From Pseudomonadota bacterium (GTDB lineage Bacteria; Pseudomonadota; Alphaproteobacteria; Sphingomonadales; Sphingomonadaceae): a stretch of DNA of 5,239 nt. A model generated the notes under the pieces. That model made no database searches. It saw nothing but the letters and a program-made list of their open reading frames with translations, and was not told the origin of the DNA. The first letter of the stretch is position 1. Every line of letters starts with the position of its first letter. The translations under genes were made by a program, and so were the position numbers. The stretch lies in assembly GCA_023386135.1 (NCBI GenBank), contig JAEWKG010000318.1, forward strand, positions 1-5,239. Reading direction: 5' to 3'. Positions 1 through 4,750 of the stretch are shown piece by piece.

Positions 1-192
1 GGCGTGGCCTACGACCCGCGCGGCAACGTCGCCGCCGACACCGAGAGCTACGCGACCAGCGAGGCGAACGTGTTCGCCTGCGGCGACATGCGCCGTGGGC
101 AGAGCCTGATCGTCTGGGCGATCCGCGAAGGCCGCCAGGCCGCCCGCGCGGTCGACGAAGCGCTGATGGGGTTCACCGAGCTGCCGCGCTGA
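1..192 (+). CDS. gltD: Glutamate synthase (NADPH) small subunit, C-terminal end (5' part outside window)
   Basis: The last 63 codons of a gene that begins left of the window; the stop is TGA at 190-192. The visible segment holds [20 protein letters not shown], the conserved C-terminal FAD-contacting motif (GDxRRGQSLxVWAIxEGR) of the GltD family. It is followed by the usual short helix ([11 protein letters not shown]) and a short tail. In the known enzyme the small subunit passes electrons from NADPH, through FAD and Fe-S clusters, to the large subunit GltB. GltB makes two glutamates from glutamine and 2-oxoglutarate in the cytoplasm. The N-terminal Fe-S region cannot be seen here, so a related GltD-like oxidoreductase subunit (for example from a dihydropyrimidine dehydrogenase) is not excluded, but the motif fits GltD best. 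A dehydrogenase gene follows 53 bases downstream on the same strand. Confidence 0.88.
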   Translation, partial: GVAYDPRGNVAADTESYATSEANVFACGDMRRGQSLIVWAIREGRQAARAVDEALMGFTELPR

Positions 193-212
193 GGCTTGCC
201 ACGCAGGCGCGA

Positions 213-233
213 TTGCCGTCAGGTAAGCGGCAA
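213..233 (+). other. Small stem-loop just before the SDR ribosome-binding site
   Basis: TTGCCG (213-218) pairs perfectly with CGGCAA (228-233) around a 9-base loop, and the Shine-Dalgarno sequence starts at the next base. No T-run follows, so it is not a standard intrinsic terminator. It may be chance, or it may weakly insulate or modulate the gene downstream of gltD. Confidence 0.25.
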
Positions 234-240
234 GAGGAGA
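234..240 (+). promoter_or_regulatory. Ribosome-binding site that fixes the SDR start at 246
   Basis: GAGGAGA lies 5 bases before ATG at 246, a strong purine-rich Shine-Dalgarno sequence. It falls inside the longer frame opened by TTG at 213, so that earlier start would have to read through the RBS. The ATG at 246 also gives the normal SDR N-terminus, with the TGxxxGIG motif near residue 16. Confidence 0.75.
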
Positions 241-245
241 CCCGC

Positions 246-1025
246 ATGGCATTCCAACCCTTCGACCTCACCGGCAAGGTCGCGCTCGTTACCGGTGGCA
301 ACTCGGGCATCGGGCTCGGCATGGCGGAAGGTCTCGCCGCCGCCGGCGCCTCGGTCGCGATCTGGGGCCGCAATACCGCGAAGAACGCCTCCGCGCGCGA
401 GGCCCTGCTCAAGCACGGGGGCGCGGTCGAGGCGCTGGAGGTCGATGTCGCGGACGAGCAGGCGGTGATCGATGCGACCGCCGAAACGCTGCGCCGGCTC
501 GGCCGGATCGACACCTGCATCGCCAACGCCGGGGTCGGCGGCGGCGCACCGCTGACCGAGCAGACGACCGAGGCGTGGCGCCGCGTGACCACGGTCAACC
601 TCGACGCCGTGTTCTGGACCTTCCGCGAGGCGACCAGGCACATGGTCGCCCGCGCCGAAGCCGGCGATCCGGGCGGCTCGCTGCTGGTGACCAGCTCCAC
701 CTCCGCCATCCACGGCGCGCCGCGCAACCAGGCCTACGCCGCGACCAAGGCGGGCGTGCTGGCGATGGTCCGCGCCACCGCGGTCGAGCTCGCCCGCTAT
801 GGCATCCGGGCGAACGCCGTGCTGCCAGGCTGGATCGCCACCGAGATGACCGAGCGGCTGCAAGGCTGGGACAAGTTTACGGAGAAGGCGATCGGCCGTG
901 TGCCGATGCGCCGGTGGGGCGAAGGCGAGGATTTCGCCGGCATCGCGGTCTACTTCGCGTCCGACGCCAGCCGCTTCCACACCGGCGATTCGGTGGTGAT
1001 CGACGGCGGCTACACGATTTACTGA
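246..1025 (+). CDS. SDR family oxidoreductase, classical type, substrate unknown
   Basis: A 259-residue protein with all the marks of a classical short-chain dehydrogenase/reductase: a Rossmann fold binding NAD(P), cytoplasmic, typically tetrameric. The cofactor motif TGGNSGIG is at residues 16-23 and the NAG motif at 94-96. The catalytic tetrad is N118, S151, Y164 and K168 (YAATK), with the normal 13-residue Ser-Tyr spacing. PGW at 194-196 and DGGY near the C-terminus (253-256) also fit. After strand beta-2 there is W40-G41-R42-N43 rather than an acidic residue, which favours NADP(H); this is a family rule, not proof. Overall it resembles the gluconate 5-dehydrogenase / 2-deoxygluconate dehydrogenase / 3-oxoacyl-ACP reductase-like branch, and the substrate cannot be read from the sequence. 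It lies 53 bases after gltD with a good RBS, so cotranscription is possible. Its stop is 4 bases from the stop of the convergent phosphatase. Confidence 0.93.
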   Translation: MAFQPFDLTGKVALVTGGNSGIGLGMAEGLAAAGASVAIWGRNTAKNASAREALLKHGGAVEALEVDVADEQAVIDATAETLRRLGRIDTCIANAGVGGGAPLTEQTTEAWRRVTTVNLDAVFWTFREATRHMVARAEAGDPGGSLLVTSSTSAIHGAPRNQAYAATKAGVLAMVRATAVELARYGIRANAVLPGWIATEMTERLQGWDKFTEKAIGRVPMRRWGEGEDFAGIAVYFASDASRFHTGDSVVIDGGYTIY

Positions 1026-1029
1026 GGCG

Positions 1030-1857
1030 TCAGCCCGCCGCCAACGCCGCCGCTTCCGCCGCGCAATTCGCCGGTGCTGCCGCGCCCGTCAGCGTCTTGG
1101 CCTCGGCCTGTGCCTTGGCGAGGTCCTCGCGGAAAGTCGGGTCGGACTGCAACCGCGCGAACGTTGCGGCGGCGAACACGCGGCCGGCTTCGATGTCGCT
1201 TTCCCAGTGGACGTTGCACACCCGCCGGCTCTCGCCGAATTCGATGCCGCGGCGGGTCAGGGCGGCGGCATGGTCCGGGAACACCGCCGCCAGCAGCAGG
1301 CCGGAGCCATAGCCGATCGCGCTGTGGCCAGAGGGGTACGAACCGTTGTGCCGCAGCGCTTCCTCGTCGTCGGGCGTGCAGGTCGGCTTGGCGTTGACCG
1401 TGAACGGTCGCGCACGATTGTAGAGCTTCTTCACCCCGCTGGTGGAAGTGCCGAAGTCCGCGTCGGCGCGGCGCAGCAGGTGCATGATCGCGGGCGTGGT
1501 CGCGTCTGAGATGGTCACCCCGGTGGTGCAGGAGAACGCGCCCGGCACGCCGCCCGGACCGAGGTCCGCGTCGCGCGCGGCAAGCTTGAATCGTTCCGAT
1601 CCGTAGAGCGCGACGCCGGCGGCGCTCAGCCGCTCGTCGCGGCTCATCGCGTCGGTTCCGGCGGCGGGCGGCGCGCCCACCAGCGTCTCACCGGCGGGCA
1701 GCGAGCCGGGGAAATAGGCCGGGCCCATGTCGAACAGCACGCGCTGGCCTTGCGGCATCGGCGCGGCGACCGGCGTGCTGACGCTATCGGGGGCTGCCAC
1801 GGCAGCGGTGCAGCCGGCGATCAACAGGGTAAGCGAGGCGACGACGGTGCGGTTCAT
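1030..1857 (-). CDS. Class A (PAP2-superfamily) acid phosphatase, probable lipoprotein
   Basis: A 275-residue exported phosphatase with the full signature KX6RP-PSGH-SRX5HX3D: K143 to R150-P151, PSGH at 175-178, and S210-R211, H217, D221. In this family the second His forms the phospho-enzyme and the first acts as acid/base; substrates are broad phosphomonoesters. The pattern of RARPF, GSYPSGHS and ESRRVCNVHWESD matches class A non-specific acid phosphatases (PhoN/PhoC type). The N-terminus has a short hydrophobic stretch ending in I13-A14-G15-C16, a plausible lipobox, so the protein may be a lipid-anchored envelope enzyme. Cleavage by signal peptidase I after the following Ala-rich stretch is the alternative. 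C110, C160, C214 and C265 could form disulfides. The C-terminus carries an Ala-rich tail with one Cys. GGGGAG (plus-strand 1867-1872) sits 9 bases before the ATG. The gene is downstream of ung on the same strand, 239 bases away, and convergent with the SDR gene. Confidence 0.93.
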   Translation of the reverse strand: MNRTVVASLTLLIAGCTAAVAAPDSVSTPVAAPMPQGQRVLFDMGPAYFPGSLPAGETLVGAPPAAGTDAMSRDERLSAAGVALYGSERFKLAARDADLGPGGVPGAFSCTTGVTISDATTPAIMHLLRRADADFGTSTSGVKKLYNRARPFTVNAKPTCTPDDEEALRHNGSYPSGHSAIGYGSGLLLAAVFPDHAAALTRRGIEFGESRRVCNVHWESDIEAGRVFAAATFARLQSDPTFREDLAKAQAEAKTLTGAAAPANCAAEAAALAAG

Positions 1858-1958
1858 GCGAAGGTGCTCCCCAAGGACGATGCGTGCCTGCTACCGCTCA
1901 CCCGGGTGCGCCGAAAGGATTTTCCTACAGACGGCCGTTCGTGCTGGATCGGCGGCAT
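1854..1958 (-). CDS. Possible short leader ORF overlapping the phosphatase start
   Basis: ATG at 1958-1956 opens a 34-codon frame (MPPIQHERPSVGK... ending ...SLGSTFA). Its TGA (1856-1854) overlaps the phosphatase ATG (1857-1855) as ATGA, the classic geometry of translational coupling. An AAGGTG sequence lies upstream (plus-strand 1971-1976), but its 12-base spacing is long. The peptide is Ser/Arg-rich with no recognisable domain, signal or stalling motif. By my count about a quarter of its third codon positions are A or T, more than in the neighbouring genes, which argues against real coding selection. The gene's own good RBS (1867-1872) also makes coupling unnecessary. It is an unproven candidate and most likely a chance frame. 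Confidence 0.2.
   Translation of the reverse strand: MPPIQHERPSVGKSFRRTRVSGSRHASSLGSTFA
1896..1911. promoter_or_regulatory. 16-base near-perfect palindrome, possible operator
   Basis: CACCCGGGTG (1899-1908) is a perfect 10-base palindrome. It extends by GC/GC on both sides with a single mismatched pair (T1898 with C1909). It lies about 40 bases before the phosphatase start, a position where a dimeric regulator could act. GC-rich palindromes arise easily in such a genome, so a function is only possible. Confidence 0.25.
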
Positions 1959-1978
1959 GGAACTGCGCGTCACCTTCG

Positions 1979-2019
1979 CCACACTCGGGTGTGGACTTCG
2001 CGATTCGCGAAAGTCACAC
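1979..2019 (-). promoter_or_regulatory. Mutually exclusive hairpins in the phosphatase leader region
   Basis: Three matched segments lie in a row: CCACAC (1979-1984), GTGTGG (1989-1994) and TCACAC (2014-2019). The first two form a perfect 6-bp stem with the loop TCGG. The GTGTG segment can instead pair with CACAC at 2015-2019. That extends a core palindrome, TTCGCGATTCGCGAA (1997-2011), into an imperfect 31-base inverted repeat with one single-base bulge on each arm. Because the middle segment is shared, only one structure can form at a time. Read in the direction of the phosphatase gene, the longer repeat comes first and the short stem ends 2 bases before an AAGGTG. This could be an attenuator-like leader, or the 15-base core could be a protein-binding operator. 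No T-run follows, so it is not a standard terminator. Confidence 0.35.
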
Positions 2020-2053
2020 CATGCGCTTCGGATCGACTCGGAACATACTGAAA

Positions 2054-2068
2054 CTAAAGCGGGTTTAG
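2054..2068. promoter_or_regulatory. Short dyad CTAAA-N5-TTTAG
   Basis: CTAAA (2054-2058) and TTTAG (2064-2068) are perfect inverted arms around GCGGG, about 30 bases after the ung stop. The A/T-rich arms stand out in this GC-rich sequence. It could be a regulator site or a weak 3'-end hairpin for ung. Nothing more can be said from sequence alone. Confidence 0.2.
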
Positions 2069-2096
2069 CCGAAGGTCACAGAGTTTCGCGGCCCGT

Positions 2097-2789
2097 TCAG
2101 CGTGACAGGTTCCACTCGATCCGGCCCCGCCCATGAGCCTCCAGAAACGCATTTGCCCGGCTGAACGGTTGCGAACCGAAGAACCCGCGATAGGCCGAGA
2201 GCGGGCTCGGGTGCGGGCTGCGGATGATCAGGTGACGGCCCTCGTCCTGCAGCGCGGGGATGCGCGCCGCCTTCGCCTGCGCATGACTGCCCCACAGGAT
2301 GAACACCGAGGGCTCGGCCCGCCCCGCCACCGCCGCGACGCAGGCGTCGGTCACTGCTTCCCACCCGCGCCCGGCGTGGCTGCCCGCCTTGCCGTGCTCG
2401 ACCGTCAGGCTGTTGTTGAGCAACAGCACGCCCTGCCGCGCCCAGCCCGACAGATCGCCATGCGCGGGCGGTGCGAGGCCGAGGTCGCTCGCCAGCTCCT
2501 TGTAGATGTTGGCGAGGCTGGGCGGCACCGCCTCGCCCTCCGGCACCGCGAAGCACAGGCCCATCGCCTGCCCGGGTCCGTGGTACGGGTCCTGCCCCAA
2601 AATGACCACTCGCACGCGGTCGAGCGGGGTCAGCTCCAGCGCCTTCAGCCGGCAGCCGCGCGGCGGGTACACGGTCTTGCCCGCGGCCTCCTCCGCGCTC
2701 AGCCAGCCGCCCAGCCGCCGTGCCTCAGGCGCGGCGAGGACCGGCTCCAGCACCGGCCGCCAGCTCTCGGGGATCGCCTCGCTGTCCAT
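2097..2789 (-). CDS. ung: Uracil-DNA glycosylase, family 1
   Basis: A 230-residue protein, the usual length for bacterial Ung. It removes uracil from DNA (from cytosine deamination or dUMP misincorporation) and starts base-excision repair in the cytoplasm. All family-1 motifs are present. GQDPYH is at residues 65-70, with the water-activating Asp at D67. F80 stacks on uracil (GLCFAVP). N126 in GVLLLNNSLTV is the uracil-specific Asn. HPSPLSAYRGF is at 193-203, with the catalytic His at H193 and the Leu that fills the minor groove. The start at 2789 has only a weak G-rich stretch (plus-strand C-run 2792-2796) two bases away, so the exact N-terminus is less certain than the identity. The gene is divergent from rnd (80-base gap). 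The phosphatase gene follows it on the same strand after 239 bases and is probably a separate unit. Confidence 0.96.
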   Translation of the reverse strand: MDSEAIPESWRPVLEPVLAAPEARRLGGWLSAEEAAGKTVYPPRGCRLKALELTPLDRVRVVILGQDPYHGPGQAMGLCFAVPEGEAVPPSLANIYKELASDLGLAPPAHGDLSGWARQGVLLLNNSLTVEHGKAGSHAGRGWEAVTDACVAAVAGRAEPSVFILWGSHAQAKAARIPALQDEGRHLIIRSPHPSPLSAYRGFFGSQPFSRANAFLEAHGRGRIEWNLSR

Positions 2790-2869
2790 CGCCCCCGGCT
2801 ACGCCGCCCGGCGCGCGCCCGCCAGCGCCCCTTTCCCTCTATCCACGATACGCCTAAGGCGCGGAACCA
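2790..2869. promoter_or_regulatory. Divergent ung/rnd intergenic region
   Basis: These 80 bases must carry or overlap the 5' signals of both ung (leftward) and rnd (rightward). I cannot identify a confident -35/-10 pair for either. CGCCTAAGGCG (2851-2861) is a perfect 11-base palindrome just before rnd. Its TAAGG (2855-2859) is the likely rnd ribosome-binding site, 10 bases before the ATG, so pairing of this small dyad would hide the RBS. Confidence 0.35.
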
Positions 2870-3490
2870 ATGACCGTTCATTTCCACGAAGAAGACCTGC
2901 CCGCCGGGCTCGAGTTCGCCGACGGCCCGATCGCCATCGACACCGAGACGATGGGTCTCGTCACTCACCGCGACCGGCTGTGCGTGGTGCAGTTGTCGGA
3001 CGGGCACGGGGACGAGCACCTGGTGCGCTTCAACCCCGGCAGCAAATACGATGCGCCGAACCTCAAGGCGTTGCTGGGCGATCCGAACCGGCTGAAGCTC
3101 TACCACTACGCCCGCTTCGATCTTGCCGCGATCTACTTCTACCTCGGCGTGATGGCGGCGCCGGTGTTCTGCACCAAGATCGCCAGCAAGCTGACCCGGA
3201 CCTACACCGACCGCCACGGCCTCAAGAACCTGATCTCCGAACTGCTGGCCGCCGACATCTCCAAGGCGCAGCAGCTCTCCGACTGGGGCGGCCCCGATCT
3301 CAACGAGGCGCAGCGCGAGTATGCCGCCTCCGACGTGCGCTTCCTCCACCGCCTGCGCGAAGTGCTGATGGTGCGGCTCGAGCGCGAGCAGCGCACCGAT
3401 ATCGCGCACGCGTGCTTCGATTTCCTCCCCACCCGCGCACGACTCGACCTCGCGGGGTGGGAGGACCGCGACATATTCAGCCACGATTGA
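2870..3490 (+). CDS. rnd: Ribonuclease D, short single-domain form (DEDDy 3'-5' exonuclease)
   Basis: A 206-residue cytoplasmic exoribonuclease of the DnaQ-like DEDDy superfamily, which trims RNA 3' ends (tRNA precursors in the best-studied cases) with two metal ions. Exo I is D24-T-E26 (AIDTETMG), Exo II contains D84 (YHYARFDLAAI) and Exo III is Y151-A-A-S-D155. Together these give the four acidic ligands plus the catalytic Tyr. SKLTRTYTDRHGLKNL (106-121) is the typical RNase D linker. The protein is about half the length of E. coli RNase D and lacks the two C-terminal HRDC domains, as is common for the alphaproteobacterial RNase D-like proteins. So this is a family form, not a truncation. 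It starts with ATG 10 bases after TAAGG. It is the first gene of the apparent operon with lptC (22-base gap) and lptA. Confidence 0.93.
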   Translation: MTVHFHEEDLPAGLEFADGPIAIDTETMGLVTHRDRLCVVQLSDGHGDEHLVRFNPGSKYDAPNLKALLGDPNRLKLYHYARFDLAAIYFYLGVMAAPVFCTKIASKLTRTYTDRHGLKNLISELLAADISKAQQLSDWGGPDLNEAQREYAASDVRFLHRLREVLMVRLEREQRTDIAHACFDFLPTRARLDLAGWEDRDIFSHD

Positions 3491-3512
3491 GGCGCCCGCG
3501 CGTTAGACTGTC

Positions 3513-4178
3513 ATGGTGATCAAGCGCCGCATCGAGACCCAGGAGGCCAAAGCGCTGCGCAGCAAGCGGCAGCACTTCGCCGCGCCCGGCGGATCGCACG
3601 ACAAGCTGGTCTCGCTCCTCGCCAAGGTGCTGCCGATGGGCGTCGGCGTGGTCGCGGCGCTGATGATCGTCTCGCCGCTCAGCCCGCGCGGCGAGGTCAG
3701 CTTCCTGCTCGACCGGACCAAGGTGGCGGTGATCGCCGAGCGGCTGCGGGTCGACAACGCGATGTACCGCGGCAGCGACGCGCAAGGGCGCCCCTTCTCG
3801 CTCACCGCGGGCGAGGCGATCCAGAAGTCGGGCCGCGAAGGCATCGTGCGGATGAGCGATCTCGTCGCGCGCATCCTGTTGCAGGACGGCCCCGCCAGCG
3901 TCAGCGCGCCGGCGGGCCAGTACGACATCCGCGACGAGGTGATGAACGTGCCCGATGGGGTCAAGGTAACGGCGGCCGACGGCTACCGCATGACCGCGAG
4001 CGGCGTCAGCGTCGACCTGCCCGAAAAGAAGCTGGTCGGCAGCGGCGGCGTGTCCGGGGCGATCCCTGCGGGCACCTTCTCCGCCAATTCGCTCCACGCC
4101 GATCTCAACGCGCGCACCATCTCGCTGGACGGCAACGCGCGCCTCCACATGATCCCCGGCAAGCTGAGGATGCCCTGA
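3513..4178 (+). CDS. lptC: LPS export ABC transporter periplasmic protein LptC
   Basis: A 221-residue bitopic inner-membrane protein. A basic cytoplasmic N-terminus (residues 1-31) is followed by one membrane segment at about 34-56 (LVSLLAKVLPMGVGVVAALM...) and then a periplasmic domain. That domain matches the LptC family: PFSLTAGEAIQ (94-104), a QYDIRDE strand (137-142), VKVTAADGYRMTASGVSVDL (150-169), the GSGGVSGAIPAGTFSANSL repeat (176-194) and a C-terminal beta strand. LptC takes lipopolysaccharide from LptB2FG and hands it to LptA. The ATG at 3513 has no clear Shine-Dalgarno sequence and sits 22 bases after the rnd stop, so translation may depend on coupling to rnd. The stop overlaps the lptA start by one base. 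The family is divergent in sequence; the identification rests on architecture, motifs and the lptA neighbour. Confidence 0.9.
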   Translation: MVIKRRIETQEAKALRSKRQHFAAPGGSHDKLVSLLAKVLPMGVGVVAALMIVSPLSPRGEVSFLLDRTKVAVIAERLRVDNAMYRGSDAQGRPFSLTAGEAIQKSGREGIVRMSDLVARILLQDGPASVSAPAGQYDIRDEVMNVPDGVKVTAADGYRMTASGVSVDLPEKKLVGSGGVSGAIPAGTFSANSLHADLNARTISLDGNARLHMIPGKLRMP

Positions 4179-4180
4179 TG
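4166..4180 (+). promoter_or_regulatory. lptC/lptA coupling junction (RBS plus TGATG overlap)
   Basis: GAGGA (4166-4170), inside the end of lptC, is 7 bases before the lptA ATG (4178-4180). The lptC stop TGA (4176-4178) shares its last base with that ATG. This stop-start overlap is typical of translational coupling and would keep the two bridge proteins in balance. Confidence 0.8.
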
Positions 4181-4747
4181 AACTATTCGCCCAATCGTCA
4201 TTTGAACGTCGCCGCCCGCTGGGGCATCGGCGCCTTCACCGTGACGCTGCTGGCCATGGCGGGCATCCAGGCCGGCGCGCAGGCGATCGCCGGGCACAAC
4301 TCGAACGCGCCGGTCAACTACGCGGCGGATCGCATCGAGTTGCAGGACCGGCAGAACCGTGTCGTCCTGTCGGGCAACGTCGATATCGACCAGGCCGGCC
4401 TGCGCATCCGCGCGGCCCGCACGCAGGTCAACTACACCGACGCCGACAGTCTCAAGATCCAGCGCATCCTCGCTACCGGCGGTGTCACCGTCACCCGCGG
4501 TACCGAGCGCGCGGCGGGCGATGTCGCGGTGTACGATTTCAACCGCCGGGTGATCACAATGGCAGGGAACGTACACCTCAATCGCGGCACCGACACCTTG
4601 AACGGCGGCCGGCTGGTGATCGACCTCAAGAGCGGCGTGTCGAGCGTCGACGGGCGCGCCAACGGCTCCTCGTCGGTCACCGGCAATGTCAGCAGCGGCG
4701 GCAGCGGGCGGGTCAGCGGCACCTTCAACGTGCCGAAGAATCAGTAG
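4178..4747 (+). CDS. lptA: Lipopolysaccharide transport periplasmic protein LptA (OstA-like)
   Basis: A 189-residue periplasmic protein that polymerises head-to-tail into the beta-jellyroll bridge carrying LPS from LptC to LptD. A signal peptide with R14 before a hydrophobic stretch (15-30) ends in AGAQA (32-36), so cleavage after A36 is likely. The OstA/LptA domain follows. Its repeated short strands include PVNYAADRIELQDRQNRVVLSGNVDID (45-71), ATGGVTVTRGTERAAGDVAVYD (99-120) and ITMAGNVHLNRGTDTLNGGRLVIDLKSG (126-153). These show the family's 'G-V-x-h-x-x-G' and 'L-x-G-x-x-L-x-h-D-h' patterns. The tail (about 158-181) is unusually rich in Gly and Ser. The gene is coupled to lptC. The expected next gene, lptB, is not present: a convergent gene ends 3 bases downstream. 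Confidence 0.92.
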   Translation: MNYSPNRHLNVAARWGIGAFTVTLLAMAGIQAGAQAIAGHNSNAPVNYAADRIELQDRQNRVVLSGNVDIDQAGLRIRAARTQVNYTDADSLKIQRILATGGVTVTRGTERAAGDVAVYDFNRRVITMAGNVHLNRGTDTLNGGRLVIDLKSGVSSVDGRANGSSSVTGNVSSGGSGRVSGTFNVPKNQ

Positions 4748-4750
4748 AGC

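Larger units (their letters stand above)
1858..2096. other. Intergenic region between ung and the phosphatase gene, rich in dyads
   Basis: 239 bases with no convincing conserved gene. Both flanking genes read leftward, so the region should hold the 3' end of ung and the promoter and leader of the phosphatase. I see no hairpin followed by a T-run and no clear -35/-10 pair. The best -10-like hexamer on the minus strand is TATGTT (2047-2042), without a matching -35. The region is locally more A/T-rich than the genes. Its structured elements are listed separately: a palindrome at 1896-1911, paired hairpins at 1979-2019 and a dyad at 2054-2068. Confidence 0.6.

Noticed and set aside
213..245. TTG at 213 as the SDR start
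   Set aside because: It would add 11 residues before the normal SDR N-terminus and read through a strong RBS that points to ATG 246.
173..727. Second minus-strand frame opposite gltD and the SDR gene
   Set aside because: It overlaps two well-supported genes, is Ser/Ala/Pro-rich and has no recognisable motif.
219..980. Long minus-strand frame opposite the SDR gene
   Set aside because: Antisense frame created by GC-rich codon bias. The translation is Arg/Gly/Asp/His-rich with no domain, while the plus strand carries a complete SDR.
575..1312. Plus-strand frame spanning the SDR end and the phosphatase end
   Set aside because: Out-of-frame Arg-rich translation across the convergent junction. 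Both real genes are secure.
1979..2019. Intrinsic terminator for ung
   Set aside because: Stable hairpins are possible, but no T-run follows in the ung direction and the site is nearly 80 bases past the stop.
1858..2096. Pho box upstream of the phosphatase
   Set aside because: I looked for paired CTGTCAT-like repeats on both strands and found none convincing, so phosphate control cannot be claimed.
1727..2136. Two overlapping plus-strand frames over the phosphatase 5' end and the intergenic gap
   Set aside because: No RBS, no recognisable domain, and they overlap the phosphatase signal region on the other strand.
2133..2873. Plus-strand frame opposite ung
   Set aside because: Arg-rich shadow. 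The minus strand encodes Ung with every catalytic motif.
2506..3519. 337-codon plus-strand frame across ung, the gap and rnd
   Set aside because: Although it is the longest open frame, it is Arg/Ala/Pro-rich in another frame of rnd and antisense to ung, with no domain.
3477..4148. Minus-strand frame opposite lptC
   Set aside because: His/Asp/Arg-rich antisense shadow. lptC shows a membrane segment and family motifs.
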